A stretch of DNA of 64,000 nucleotides from Cohnella kolymensis (GCF_000829465.1 NZ_JXAL01000023.1:86386-150385); one strand, 5' to 3'. Shown: positions 1 to 9,325, counted from the first letter of the stretch. Translations and numbers: made by a program. Notes: generated by a model not told the origin, from the letters alone.

Positions 1-1
1 G

Positions 2-1111
2 GTTCTGGCGCAAGGACAAGCCCAGTTGACGGGACAATCCGCTGCTCCAGAAGTAGCCGCTCCATTGAACGATGCTGCGAGCATCCAGAAGGCTGCGGAA
101 CAGGGCAGGACGGAGATTGATATGGTGCAGTCTCGAGGCGAAGGAGCGGGACGAGCTGTTGGTGCTCCGCAATCTCAGGCGTTTCAACCGAGCGTGCCGG
201 GTCATGTAATGGCGGCTGAAACGGATCCGCCTGCATCAGGGCTGACTGTGAAGCCGGCCGCAGAGGATGGCGCTGCGGATAAGCCCTCGCGCAATCAACC
301 GCAGCCGGCGGAAGCGAACCGCACCGCCGCTCAATCTGCGGCAGAGGGCGTGGAGCCGTCTGCCCCGAAGCAGGAAGCGCCGTGGATCGGGCGCTTCCTC
401 CAATGGCTCGGAGCCGGGCATGAGCACCGGCTCCTGCACCCCGCCGAAGGGCGGCTGCCCGGCGAAGCCGGCCTTCTTGGCGGGCCAGGCCCCGCGTTGA
501 CGCCTGGCGATGACCCCCAGGCGCCTGCGCAAGAGGCGCGGCACGCGGATACGCTCAAGGGCGCATTGCTCGCCCTTGCGGCGCACGAAGAAGTGCCTCC
601 CGCTCTGCGAGAGGCAGCCCAGACGCTGGCCGGCCAAGTAACCGGCCAGCAGCTGTTGCTCTCCTCCGAGCGGAACCCGGCGGCACCGTTCAGCCATATG
701 ACGCTGTTCGTGCCGATGAAGGGAGCCGACGGCGAGACGACAGCCGCCGTCCATGTCCAGACGCGGCGGAACCGCCGCGGAGAATGGGATATCGACAACT
801 GCCGTCTATTGTTCGACCTGCGTATGCGGCATGTGGGTGCCACGGTGGTCGATGTACAAGTTGTCGACCGGATCGTATCTTTGAAGCTGCTGAACGACTT
901 TCCGGGCATGAGCGATTTAATAGAGCAGGCACGGCCTGAACTGGCGGCCGGAATGTCCGCGGCCGGATTTCAACTGCTTTCTCTTTCGGTTTCGCCGCTG
1001 CCGCAGTGGAAGGACGACGGTGAAACACATGCGGCTACTCAGGAGCCAAATCCGGCTGTGGGCGCCGGCTATGCAGCCAAGCCTTATAAAGGGGTAGATT
1101 TCAGAGTATGA
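2..1111 (+). CDS. ylqG: FliK C-terminal-like protein (YlqG-like), 5' end outside window
   Basis: The reading frame is open to the left edge, so the 5' end is missing; the TTG at 26 is only the first in-window start-like codon. The first ~200 residues are low-complexity, rich in Ala, Pro, Glu and Gln. The last ~140 residues look folded and resemble the C-terminal domain of flagellar hook-length control proteins, with a VDVQVVDRIVSLKL-like core. Position next to a FlhB C-terminal homologue and upstream of sucCD matches ylqG in Bacillus subtilis. Its stop overlaps the next start (ATGA), which suggests translational coupling. Function is unknown in the family; a role paired with the FlhB-like partner is inference. 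Confidence 0.6.
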   Translation, partial: VLAQGQAQLTGQSAAPEVAAPLNDAASIQKAAEQGRTEIDMVQSRGEGAGRAVGAPQSQAFQPSVPGHVMAAETDPPASGLTVKPAAEDGAADKPSRNQPQPAEANRTAAQSAAEGVEPSAPKQEAPWIGRFLQWLGAGHEHRLLHPAEGRLPGEAGLLGGPGPALTPGDDPQAPAQEARHADTLKGALLALAAHEEVPPALREAAQTLAGQVTGQQLLLSSERNPAAPFSHMTLFVPMKGADGETTAAVHVQTRRNRRGEWDIDNCRLLFDLRMRHVGATVVDVQVVDRIVSLKLLNDFPGMSDLIEQARPELAAGMSAAGFQLLSLSVSPLPQWKDDGETHAATQEPNPAVGAGYAAKPYKGVDFRV

Positions 1112-1428
1112 GCCGATCCCGCCCCCCGGAACGAAGCCTGCCCAAAAAGGCAGTCGCACTCAAATATGAACCCGATCAGCGCGCGGCTCCGGTTGTTATT
1201 GCCAAAGGCCAAGGCCTTATGGCGGAACAAATATTGCGCCGTGCCCAGGAGAACGGAATACCGGTGCAGGAGGATGCCTCCTTGGTAGAGGTGTTGTCCA
1301 AATTGGATCTGGAGCAGGAAATTCCTCCGGAGCTGTACCAACTTGTTGCCGAGGTACTCAGCTTCGTGTACCGCTCAGACCGGCGCGCCGGACTCGGCGG
1401 GACAGAAAGCAGCGAAATCTCACGTTGA
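1108..1428 (+). CDS. ylqH: FlhB cytoplasmic-domain homologue (YlqH-like, EscU/YscU family)
   Basis: This 106-residue protein aligns by eye with the C-terminal cytoplasmic half of FlhB. It has the same AVALKY...APVVIAKG core and the same final LVAEVLSFVYR helix as the full flhB at 32370. It has no membrane segments. The NPTH autocleavage motif that precedes this region in FlhB is absent, so it resembles a free-standing FlhB-CC fragment. Such FlhB-like orphans (YlqH in Bacillus, FlhX in Campylobacter) are known, and FlhX is reported to substitute for the cleaved FlhB domain. It is coupled to the upstream FliK-like gene by a 4-bp ATGA overlap. Confidence 0.8.
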   Translation: MSRSRPPERSLPKKAVALKYEPDQRAAPVVIAKGQGLMAEQILRRAQENGIPVQEDASLVEVLSKLDLEQEIPPELYQLVAEVLSFVYRSDRRAGLGGTESSEISR

Positions 1429-1436
1429 AGGAGACG

Positions 1437-1823
1437 ATGCCGTTGAACTCACGTTCCCAATCGGGACCCAATCGCGCTGCAGTCGGCCGGGCAGGAGAAG
1501 AGGCGGCAGCCAGGCATTTGGCTGACCTGGGATATACGGTTATCGAGCGCAACTGGCGCTGCCGCTCCGGTGAAATCGATCTGATTGCGCATGACGGCGC
1601 AACCATCGTCTTTATTGAAGTACGCTCCCGGTCCAACCCGACACGGTTCGGAACCGCGGTCGAAGCGGTCAATGCCCGCAAATGCCGGCAGGTCAGGGAA
1701 GTGGCAGCCTATTATTTGCGGCAGCAGGCGGGTTTTGAGCGGTCCGTTCGTTTCGACGTCATCGCCGTTACATTCCTCCAAGACGGCATATCGGAAATCA
1801 AGCATCTGCCAGGTGCTTTTTAG
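1437..1823 (+). CDS. yraN: UPF0102 family protein, predicted endonuclease-like fold
   Basis: A 128-residue UPF0102/YraN protein. It shows the family signature GRAGEEAAARHL near the N terminus, then GEIDLIA and VFIEVRSR. Those acidic and basic residues are laid out as in PD-(D/E)XK nuclease folds; activity is unproven in the family. An in-frame TTG lies at 1425 but has no ribosome site. The ATG at 1437 follows AAGGAG at 1428, with tight spacing, and gives the usual family length. The gene follows ylqH closely and ends in a rho-independent terminator, so the three genes form the tail of one transcription unit. Confidence 0.88.
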   Translation: MPLNSRSQSGPNRAAVGRAGEEAAARHLADLGYTVIERNWRCRSGEIDLIAHDGATIVFIEVRSRSNPTRFGTAVEAVNARKCRQVREVAAYYLRQQAGFERSVRFDVIAVTFLQDGISEIKHLPGAF

Positions 1824-1839
1824 CTCCTATATCTCCTGA

Positions 1840-1867
1840 AACCCGTTGCCGTGACAACGGGTTTTTT
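1840..1867 (+). terminator. Rho-independent terminator after yraN
   Basis: A 9-bp perfect stem, AACCCGTTG (1840-1848) paired with CAACGGGTT (1855-1863), with a 6-nt loop and a run of T at 1862-1867. It lies 17 bp after the yraN stop. It also rules out the GTG at 1851 as the start of hflK. Confidence 0.85.
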
Positions 1868-1979
1868 CATTGTAATAGACAGGCAAGTGGTAAAAATTAT
1901 GAAACGAAACACCGGTGCTGCGCGTATCATTCCCGTAAGCGAAAATGGAACTGATGATCGCGGGGAGGCATACAAACGA

Positions 1980-2996
1980 ATGGAACTCGTGCAATTGGAG
2001 AAAAAACCGCAACCACCTTACGGAGTACCGCCGGGTTTAATCAAAAAAATTCTTTTTGGAATCGGTGCGTTTATCGTCGTTCTGATCGGCTATTCCACTT
2101 TTTACACGGTTCAGGAGCAGGAGAGAGCCGCGATTCTTACCTTCGGTAAATATACCGGCGAGAGCACGGCGGGGCTGCACTTCAAGTGGCCTTACCCGAT
2201 CCAGCAGGTGATTAAAGTGCCGGCGGAGCTGACACAGCATATCACCATCGGCTATAGACAGGAAGGGAGCAACATCACTCCGGTAGAAGAAGAAGCGATG
2301 ATGATCACAGGGGACGAGAACATTGTATCGGCCGATGCGGTCGTACAATGGAAAATCAGCAATATCCGGGACTATCTATACAATATCGACGATCCGGAGC
2401 AATTTCTGCGCAATGCCGCCAGCTCGTCCATCCGTTCAGTGATCGGTTCAGAGAAGCTGGATTATGCGATCACGGACGGAAAGACGGAAATTCAGGACAA
2501 AGTGCGGGAGAAGCTGCTCGAGCTCCAAGGCAAGTACCAGACGGGCATGCAGATTATCGACATTAAATTCCAGGACATCGAGCCGCCGAGCGGTCAGGTT
2601 GAAGAGGCGTTCCGCGCGGTTACGAATGCACGTGAGGAGAAGAACACCAAAATCAATAATGCGGCCAAGTACCAGAATGACCGTATTCCGAAAGCGCGAG
2701 GCGAAGCGCAAGCTTTAATCGAGAACGCCGAAGGGCTAAAAAAGTCACGTATTCTTAACGCGCAGGGTGACGTCGCCCAATTCAATGCCATTTACGCAGA
2801 GTACAAAAAGAACCCCGGCGTCACACAAAGCCGTCTGCTCATGGAGACGCTTGAGAAAATCTTGCCTAATGCTAAAATCTTCATTTCAGACTCCAGCAGC
2901 GATACGGTGAAATATTTGCCCATCAACGAACTTCTGCGAAGCGGTGGAACTGCACCATCCGGAGCAGGTTCAGTGGAAGGAGGCGGGGCGAAATGA
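1980..2996 (+). CDS. hflK: FtsH protease modulator HflK (SPFH/band 7 protein)
   Basis: A 338-residue SPFH-domain membrane protein. A short cytoplasmic N terminus is followed by one membrane segment at about residues 20-40, then the band-7 domain beginning at YTVQEQERAAILTFGKY. A charged helical region rich in Ala, Glu and Lys follows (EAQALIENAEG). In other bacteria HflK pairs with HflC around FtsH and modulates membrane-protein turnover. The start chosen is ATG 1980, about 11 bp after GGGGAGG. The longer frame from GTG 1851 begins inside a terminator. Its stop overlaps hflC by 4 bp (ATGA), consistent with a co-translated HflKC pair. Confidence 0.88.
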   Translation: MELVQLEKKPQPPYGVPPGLIKKILFGIGAFIVVLIGYSTFYTVQEQERAAILTFGKYTGESTAGLHFKWPYPIQQVIKVPAELTQHITIGYRQEGSNITPVEEEAMMITGDENIVSADAVVQWKISNIRDYLYNIDDPEQFLRNAASSSIRSVIGSEKLDYAITDGKTEIQDKVREKLLELQGKYQTGMQIIDIKFQDIEPPSGQVEEAFRAVTNAREEKNTKINNAAKYQNDRIPKARGEAQALIENAEGLKKSRILNAQGDVAQFNAIYAEYKKNPGVTQSRLLMETLEKILPNAKIFISDSSSDTVKYLPINELLRSGGTAPSGAGSVEGGGAK

Positions 2997-3860
2997 AAAA
3001 AAGGCTCATTATTGGCGTTGCAGCTTTCGTCCTGATCATCGTACTCGGAGCCGCTTCTTCTTTCATCGTAAAGGAAGGGCAGTACAAGGTTGTCCTGAAA
3101 TTCGGAGAAGCGGTGAGGGTTGTGGAAGCGCCCGGCTTATATTTCAAAATTCCTTTTATCGAAAATGTGTCGACTCTCCCCAAGTATCAGATGACTTATG
3201 AAAGCAATCCAACCCAAATTCTCACAAAGGACAAAAAAACCGATCATCGTCGATAACTTTACGGTTTGGCGTATCGATAACCCGCAAAACTTTCTGAAAA
3301 CCGCCAAAACGGTCGGAGTAGGTATTCAACGGATCGACGAAGCGGTATATAATACGGTTCGCCGTAAGCTGTCCGAGATCAATTACGATGCGATCATCAG
3401 CGAGAACACCGCACGAGGAAACATAAACGACGACATTACGAAAGATGTCGCTGCCGTATTAAAAAGGGATAATTACGGCATTGCAGTGATCGATGTCAGG
3501 ATTAAACGCACCGATTTGCCGGAGGGCAACAAGCAGAGCGTGTATAACCGAATGATCTCGGATCGGCAGTCGATAGCCGCCCAATATTTATCCGAAGGCG
3601 ATGAGGAATCGCGTAAAATAACATCCAAGGCGGATCGCACGGCAACCGAACTGCTTGCTCAGGCGCAGGCGGATGCCAAAAAAATCGTCGCGCAAGGCGA
3701 GCAGGAAGCGGCGCAAATATACAATGAAGCATACGGAAAAGACCCCGAGTTTTACAGCTTCTACCGGACGCTCGAGAGTTATGTCACAACGCTGCAGAAC
3801 GAACCGGTCATCTTGATGCCGATCGATTCACCGTACACACGTATATTATTAGGAAAATAG
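2993..3860 (+). pseudogene. hflC: HflC, SPFH/band 7 partner of HflK, split by a +1 frameshift
   Basis: Two reading frames together make one HflC. Frame 1 (2993-3256) has an N-terminal membrane segment and the start of the SPFH domain (VKEGQYKVVLKFGEAV). Frame 2 (to 3860) continues from PIIVDNFTVWRI to the family C terminus. The join is the 7-A run at 3233-3239. With 6 A the protein reads straight through as KDKKPIIVDNF, about 288 residues, the normal HflC length. As given, the product would be an 87-residue fragment. A sequencing error is more likely than true decay because both halves are otherwise well conserved. Confidence 0.85.
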
Positions 3861-3865
3861 AGAGC

Positions 3866-3890
3866 AACGGGTCCCGACAGGGGCCCGTTT
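3866..3890 (+). terminator. Hairpin terminator between convergent hflC and comM
   Basis: A 10-bp stem with one G-T pair: AACGGGTCCC (3866-3875) with 3880-3889, loop GACA. The T tract on the + strand is poor. It sits between convergent genes and may serve both. Confidence 0.6.
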
Positions 3891-3937
3891 GCAATTTCCC
3901 GTTGCAAAATAGTTACAAAACTACACGGCGATTTCAG

Positions 3938-5494
3938 TTACACCGCCGCTTCCGCAGTCTTGTCCAAGCAACGGTAGCTGACCGCTTCCGCCACATCCTC
4001 GGCCCGGATCTTTTCCCTTCCGGCCAGATCGGCGATCGTCCGCGACATCTTGAGGATCCGGTCATGCGCTCGGAAACTCAAACCAAGCTGCGAATACACT
4101 TGCTGCAAGAGCATCTCGGCGTCGGAAGCCATCGCGGTGTATTTTTTCAGCAGCGGACCTTGCAGCTCGCTGTTCCAGCTCAGCCCGTGCCTGGCGTAAC
4201 GGGCTTTCTGGCGCGCAGAGGCTTCGTTCACCCTTTCCCGAGCCTGTGCGGAGGTTAAGCCGCTGTCTGATGCGGGACGAGCCAGCTGCCGAGGCAGTTC
4301 GACCTGCAAATCCATGCGGTCGGCAAGAGGCCCCGACATTCGCGCCCTATACCTGGTAATGGCGGAGAGTGAACATGTGCAGGGCCTGTCTTCAGCACTG
4401 CCTCCGGCAAAGCCGCACGGACAGGGGTTCATCGAAGCGGCCAGCATAAAGCGGGCCGGAAACCGGCAAACACCGCGGGCGCGGCCGATCGTCACTTCGC
4501 GATCCTCAAGCGGCTGGCGCAGCGCCTCCAAACAAACGCGTGAGAATTCCGGCATCTCATCGAGGAACAAGATCCCGTGGTGAGCAAGTGTCACTTCACC
4601 GGGGCTCGGGCCAGACCCGCCGCCGATCAGCCCGGCGGATGAAATCGTATGGTGCGGAGCGCGGAAGGTACGGCGGCGAATGAGCCCGGATTTGGCACCG
4701 CCCAATTTCCCGCACACGCTGAAGATTTTAGTGACGGTCAATGCTTCCTCATCATCGAGCGGCGGCATAATCGTGGGAAGCCGACGGCACAGCATCGTTT
4801 TGCCGGTGCCTGGCGGTCCAACGAACAGCAGGTTATGCATGCCCGCCGCAGCAATGAGCAATGCACGCTTTCCTTGCGTCTGTCCGATCACATCAGCCAG
4901 ATCGAGTTCGCCTTCAAACGCGCTTGCCGGCCAGCCCGTAGAATCTGGCGTATCCACTGAACCGGCGCGTTCCTGCGAACCGTTTTTCTCCGAAAAGCCG
5001 TCAATCCACTCTGCGAGCGATGTAATTCCGATCACTTCAATGCCATGAATCAATCTTGCTTCCGCTACAGCGGCTTGCGGGACGATAATGCGTTTGATTC
5101 CCGCTTTGCGGGCCAGCTCGGTCATCGGAAGTACGCCGGGCACGCTGCGAACGGTGCCGTTTAACGACAATTCGCCGATAAATAGAGTATCCTCAAGCCT
5201 CGACGACTCCACTTGCCCGCTTGAACATAGAATCCCCGCCGCGATCGCAAGATCGAATGCGCTGCCCTGCTTGCGCAAATCCGCCGGAGCAAGATTGATC
5301 GTAACCCGGTCCATCGGAAACTTCATACCGCCGTTCTGAATGGCGGATCGCACCCGTTCGATGGATTCGCGGACGGCCGAGTCCGGAAGCCCGACCACGT
5401 TTACTTGGGGAAGCCCGGAACAAATATCCACTTCAACCTCGATAAATCTTCCTTCGACGCCCAGCACGCTTGCGCTCATTATTTTGACATACAT
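3938..5494 (-). CDS. comM: YifB/ComM family Mg-chelatase-like AAA+ ATPase
   Basis: A 518-residue ComM/YifB protein, the usual family length. The N-terminal Lon-protease-like fold (residues ~1-170) is followed by the AAA+ core with Walker A GPPGTGKT at 226-233 and Walker B LFLDE at about 309-313. A cysteine cluster (CPCGF ... CTCS) sits near residue 355-375, and the C-terminal Mg-chelatase lid ends the protein. ComM in naturally transformable bacteria is a hexameric helicase that promotes branch migration of integrated DNA. The ATG at 5494 is preceded on its strand by GGAGGAAGGTG. It is the only minus-strand gene here and is divergent from sucC. dprA, another transformation gene, lies about 3 kb away. 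Confidence 0.93.
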   Translation of the reverse strand: MYVKIMSASVLGVEGRFIEVEVDICSGLPQVNVVGLPDSAVRESIERVRSAIQNGGMKFPMDRVTINLAPADLRKQGSAFDLAIAAGILCSSGQVESSRLEDTLFIGELSLNGTVRSVPGVLPMTELARKAGIKRIIVPQAAVAEARLIHGIEVIGITSLAEWIDGFSEKNGSQERAGSVDTPDSTGWPASAFEGELDLADVIGQTQGKRALLIAAAGMHNLLFVGPPGTGKTMLCRRLPTIMPPLDDEEALTVTKIFSVCGKLGGAKSGLIRRRTFRAPHHTISSAGLIGGGSGPSPGEVTLAHHGILFLDEMPEFSRVCLEALRQPLEDREVTIGRARGVCRFPARFMLAASMNPCPCGFAGGSAEDRPCTCSLSAITRYRARMSGPLADRMDLQVELPRQLARPASDSGLTSAQARERVNEASARQKARYARHGLSWNSELQGPLLKKYTAMASDAEMLLQQVYSQLGLSFRAHDRILKMSRTIADLAGREKIRAEDVAEAVSYRCLDKTAEAAV

Positions 5495-5572
5495 AAAAAA
5501 ACACCTTCCTCCGCCGTTGTCGAATCGCGCGGGAAAGGTGCTTCCTCTCCGAACCGTTCTATAGTTGAGTAC

Positions 5573-5602
5573 AGTCTACATCGGGATATTCAAGCTTGTC
5601 AA
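5573..5602 (-). promoter_or_regulatory. Sigma-A type promoter for comM
   Basis: On the minus strand, a perfect -35 box TTGACA (5602-5597) is followed after 18 bp by TAGACT (5578-5573). It lies about 80 bp upstream of the comM ATG. Confidence 0.6.
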
Positions 5603-5633
5603 TGGCAGCTGTTTTTCTGGAGCTCATGCGTTT

Positions 5634-5661
5634 TTGATGCTAATGCCGTTCATGATATACT
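5634..5661 (+). promoter_or_regulatory. Sigma-A type promoter for sucCD
   Basis: TTGATG (5634-5639), a 16-bp spacer, then TATACT (5656-5661). It lies ~220 bp upstream of sucC and points toward it. Confidence 0.6.
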
Positions 5662-5879
5662 AAATTCATATGATTTTCCATCTCGGAATTAGATCAAATC
5701 ATTGCCAAAATGAACTAAAAAATATATGAAAAAGGGAGGAACGGTTGGACAAATAGTGATACAATAGGAAAGGTTTTGTTACATTTTAGTTTAATGTTAT
5801 GGCGGCTGCTAGCTTTTAAAGCATTGCGCTGCCATCAGTAGAAAGAGACATTGCGTGCAAAACGGGAGGATGCTCAATC

Positions 5880-7040
5880 ATGAATATTCATGAGTATCAA
5901 GGCAAGGAAGTCTTGAGGCAGTACGGCGTCAACGTGCCCCGCGGCAAAGTGGCGTTTACGGCGGCTGAAGCGGTCGCCGCGGCTAAGGAACTCGGCAGCC
6001 CGGTTACTGTTGTAAAAGCTCAAATCCATGCCGGAGGACGCGGAAAAGCGGGCGGCGTCAAAATCGCCAAAAGCTTGGACGATGTGTCCAAATATGCGGA
6101 AGAACTGCTCGGCAAAGTTCTTGTCACTCACCAGACGGGACCTGAAGGCAAAGAAGTCAAACGCCTGCTCATTGAAGAAGGCTGCGACATCAAAAAAGAA
6201 TATTACATCGGTGTCGTCGTTGACCGGGGTACCGGCCGCGTCGTCATGATGGGATCTGAAGAAGGCGGTATGGACATTGAAGAAGTCGCCGCTCATTCCC
6301 CTGAAAAAATCATTAAAGTGGTTGTAGATCCCGCTGTCGGACTGCAAGTGTTCCAAGCGCGCAAGCTCGCTTACGACATCCAAATTCCTGCAGAGCAGAT
6401 CAACAAAGCGGTCAAGTTCATGATGGCGCTCTATAAAGCTTTCGAAGAAAAAGATTGCTCCATCGCGGAAATCAATCCGCTTGTCGTTACCGGCGGCGGA
6501 GATGTTATGGCTCTGGACGCGAAGCTGAACTTCGACTCCAACGCGCTGTTCCGCCACAAAGATATCGTAGAGCTTCGCGATCTGGATGAAGAAGACGCCA
6601 AAGAAATAGAAGCTTCGAAATATGATCTGTCTTATATCGCCCTCGACGGCAACATCGGCTGTATGGTTAACGGAGCCGGCCTTGCGATGGCTACGATGGA
6701 CATCATTAAATACTACGGCGGCGAGCCGGCCAACTTCCTCGATGTAGGCGGCGGCGCAACGAAAGAGAAAGTTACGGAAGCTTTCAAAATCATACTTTCC
6801 GATGCTAACGTTAAAGGTATTTTCGTTAATATCTTCGGCGGCATTATGAAATGCGACATCATTGCCGAAGGCGTTGTCGCAGCGGCCCGCGAGCTCGGTC
6901 TCGACCGTCCTCTGGTTGTTCGTCTGGAAGGTACGAACGTAGCTCTGGGTAAAGAAATCTTGAACAAATCCGGCCTCAACATTGTGGCTGCGGATTCGAT
7001 GGCCGACGGCGCGCAAAAAATCGTGTCGCTCGTGAAATGA
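5880..7040 (+). CDS. sucC: Succinate-CoA ligase (ADP-forming) beta subunit
   Basis: This 386-residue protein matches SucC in length and motifs. An N-terminal ATP-grasp domain begins [17 protein letters not shown] and carries the [15 protein letters not shown] stretch. The C-terminal CoA-ligase domain contains [15 protein letters not shown] and FVNIFGGI. With SucD it converts succinyl-CoA to succinate with formation of ATP in the TCA cycle. The ATG at 5880 follows GGGAGGATG closely. sucD starts 31 bp downstream, so the two are co-transcribed from the promoter upstream of sucC. Confidence 0.97.
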   Translation: MNIHEYQGKEVLRQYGVNVPRGKVAFTAAEAVAAAKELGSPVTVVKAQIHAGGRGKAGGVKIAKSLDDVSKYAEELLGKVLVTHQTGPEGKEVKRLLIEEGCDIKKEYYIGVVVDRGTGRVVMMGSEEGGMDIEEVAAHSPEKIIKVVVDPAVGLQVFQARKLAYDIQIPAEQINKAVKFMMALYKAFEEKDCSIAEINPLVVTGGGDVMALDAKLNFDSNALFRHKDIVELRDLDEEDAKEIEASKYDLSYIALDGNIGCMVNGAGLAMATMDIIKYYGGEPANFLDVGGGATKEKVTEAFKIILSDANVKGIFVNIFGGIMKCDIIAEGVVAAARELGLDRPLVVRLEGTNVALGKEILNKSGLNIVAADSMADGAQKIVSLVK

Positions 7041-7071
7041 TTAGGGAGAACCTACCGGGGAGTGTAGAATC

Positions 7072-7997
7072 ATGAGCATTTTAATCGATAAAAACACCAA
7101 GTGATCACCCAAGGCATCACGGGCGCTACGGGACTTTTCCACGCCAAAGGCGCCCTGGATTACGGTACGCAGATGGTCGGCGGAGTTACGCCGGGCAAAG
7201 GCGGCACGAATGTCGACATCACTTTGGAAAATGGCAGTAACGTTTCCCTGCCGGTATTCAACACGGTTGAGGAAGCGGTAAAAGCGACAGGCGCGACGGC
7301 TTCGGTCATTTACGTTGCTCCTCCTTTCGCCGCTGACGCGATCATGGAAGCGGTGGACGCCGAGCTTGATCTCGTTATCTGTATCACTGAAGGCATTCCG
7401 GTGCTCGATATGGTTAAGGTAACGCGCTTCATGGAAGGCAAGAAAACCCGCCTCATCGGGCCGAACTGCCCTGGCGTCATTACACCTGAAGAATGCAAAA
7501 TCGGCATCATGCCGGGCTATATCCACAAAAAAGGCCATGTGGGCGTCGTATCCCGCAGCGGTACTTTGACGTATGAAGCGGTTCACCAACTGACGACGCG
7601 CGGCATCGGCCAATCGTCGGCAGTCGGAATCGGCGGCGACCCTGTGAAAGGTTCGGAGTTCATCGACATTCTCAAACTGTTTAATGAAGATCAGGACACC
7701 TACGCGGTTATCATGATCGGTGAAATCGGCGGTACGGCTGAAGAAGAAGCGGCAGAGTGGATCAAAGCGAACATGACGAAACCTGTCGTCGGCTTCATCG
7801 GCGGGGCCACGGCTCCTGCAGGCAAGCGGATGGGACATGCCGGCGCGATCATTTCGGGCGGCAAAGGCACGGCGGCCGAGAAAATTTCGGTGCTCGAATC
7901 CTGTGGGATCCGTGTCGCACCGACACCTTCCGAAATGGGCGCCACACTGGTCAGCGTGCTTGAAGAACGCGGACTGCTGGAAAAATGCAAAGGTTAA
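7072..7997 (+). CDS. sucD: Succinate-CoA ligase alpha subunit, with a -1 frameshift after codon 10
   Basis: The expected SucD start [10 protein letters not shown] is present at ATG 7072 but runs into TGA at 7102. The rest of the protein, beginning [11 protein letters not shown], is in the next frame and intact to 7997. Restoring one G at 7101 (AAGTG to AAGGTG) gives a full-length protein of about 308 residues. As written, only a GTG at 7101 without a ribosome site could start the 298-residue remainder. The phosphohistidine motif GHAGAII and the CoA-binding Rossmann segment are present. The protein forms the TCA-cycle heterotetramer with SucC. The single-base loss is probably a sequence error. 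Confidence 0.92.
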
Positions 7998-8035
7998 TGT
8001 TATAGTTTCAGCATAGTTTTATGGGTAAGGCAAGC

Positions 8036-8084
8036 AGCCTTCCGCCCCCTCGGTTCGAGGGAGTGGAAGGCTTTTTGTTTTTTT
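8036..8084 (+). terminator. Strong rho-independent terminator after sucD
   Basis: A 16-bp stem with one wobble and one mismatch, from AGCCTTCC at 8036 to GGAAGGCT ending at 8072, followed by a T-rich tail (8072-8084). It separates sucCD from dprA. Confidence 0.9.
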
Positions 8085-8151
8085 AACGGAACTCAGTTCC
8101 GCTATCGTGACAGATCAACAAAAAAACATTTCCATTAAAGGAGATGCTCCT

Positions 8152-9273
8152 ATGTCGAAACCCACCGCATTAATAAGAAATAACCTTGTGGCTTTACATG
8201 AAACGGAAGGCATCGGATGGTTAACGATTCAGCGAATATTCAACGCGGCAGCTATGGAGGATGCGCAGGCGAGAAGGGAAGCGGATTGGCGCGATTTAGG
8301 GCTGACACCCAAGCAGATCGCAGCTTTGATGAAGAACCTGCAGCCGGACGTTGCGGATTCCCGTATGACGCGTTATGAACGAAGCGGAATCAAGGTCTTA
8401 ACGATTTTGGACCGTAAGTATCCGCGCCGTCTTCGCCAGATTGCAAGAGCACCATGGGTGATTTACTATGTTGGCCGGCTGGAATTGGCGGCTCGTCCGT
8501 CGGTTGGAATCGTTGGAACGCGTCTCGCTACATCTTATGGACGCCGCGTTGCAGAGGATCTGTCCGCAGCTTGCTCTGCACAAGGTCTTACAATCGTCAG
8601 CGGCTTAGCGCGCGGCATCGATACAGCCGCGCATGTCGGTGCGTTGAACAAAGCCGGCGGAACCGTGGCTGTGCTGGCAACACCGGTAAATATCTGTTAT
8701 CCGGCAGAAAACAAACATCTGTACCGGGAAATAGGAGAGAAAGGACTCCTCATTTCAGAAACTCCGCCGGGCACGTCTTTGCATCCGGGATTGTTTCCGC
8801 TGCGTAACCGGATCATAGCCGGTCTTTCGCTCGGGGTAGTTGTCGTTGAAGCTGCCGAGGGGAGCGGCGCTTTGATCACTGCCGAAGATGCAACCAAGGC
8901 AAACCGCGATATTTTCGTCGTACCCGGTCCCATCACGTCTCCGCGGAGCCGCGGCGGAATGCTGCTGCTTCGACAAGGTGCCAAACCCGTTCTTGACGAG
9001 GAAGATATTCTGGAAGAGTACCGCAAACACCTGACCAAGTCGAACGACATACAATTTGATCCGAAAAACATTTTACACGCCGGGGATCCTCTCCTTCACC
9101 TCACTCCGGACGAGACCTCCATCTACAATATTTTACTGGATCAGCCCCGTTCCATCGAAGAGCTGGCAGCGGAATCCGGGATGACATTTGGACTTTTACA
9201 CTCGGTTCTGCTATCTTTACTAATAAAAAGACGAATACACCAGCAACCCGGTTCTGTATATAATGTCCTCTGA
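8152..9273 (+). CDS. dprA: DNA-processing protein DprA/Smf
   Basis: A 373-residue DprA. An N-terminal helical SAM-like region is followed by the Rossmann-fold DprA core, with VGIVGTRLATSYG, then SGLARGIDTAAH and LRNRIIAGLS. A C-terminal winged helix (PRSIEELAAESG) ends the protein. DprA binds incoming single-stranded DNA during transformation and loads RecA. ATG 8152 follows AAAGGAG with 8-bp spacing; the frame extends upstream to a GTG that lacks a ribosome site. The gene stands between the sucD terminator and topA, the conserved Bacillales position. Confidence 0.93.
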   Translation: MSKPTALIRNNLVALHETEGIGWLTIQRIFNAAAMEDAQARREADWRDLGLTPKQIAALMKNLQPDVADSRMTRYERSGIKVLTILDRKYPRRLRQIARAPWVIYYVGRLELAARPSVGIVGTRLATSYGRRVAEDLSAACSAQGLTIVSGLARGIDTAAHVGALNKAGGTVAVLATPVNICYPAENKHLYREIGEKGLLISETPPGTSLHPGLFPLRNRIIAGLSLGVVVVEAAEGSGALITAEDATKANRDIFVVPGPITSPRSRGGMLLLRQGAKPVLDEEDILEEYRKHLTKSNDIQFDPKNILHAGDPLLHLTPDETSIYNILLDQPRSIEELAAESGMTFGLLHSVLLSLLIKRRIHQQPGSVYNVL

Positions 9274-9325
9274 TAGAGCGAACACGGCTTAACAGCAGGA
9301 ACTTGTCGACCGTAGGAGAGGAGGA

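Larger units (their letters stand above)
5495..5879. other. 385-bp divergent intergenic region comM/sucC
   Basis: No convincing gene is present. The region holds a minus-strand promoter for comM and a plus-strand promoter for sucC about 30 bp apart, followed by an AT-rich, ~220-bp untranslated leader for sucC that ends in the GGGAGGA ribosome site. No clear hairpin or riboswitch was recognised in the leader. Confidence 0.6.

Noticed and set aside
1851..1979. Longer HflK start at GTG 1851
   Set aside because: The codon lies in the loop of the yraN terminator and has no ribosome site; ATG 1980 has GGGGAGG.
5745..5765. TTGGAC ... TACAAT as a sucC promoter
   Set aside because: The spacer is only 9 bp. 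The TTGATG/TATACT pair upstream is better.
5874..7016. Long antisense open frame (380 codons) over sucC
   Set aside because: It is a mirror of codon bias in sucC; no ribosome site and no family features.
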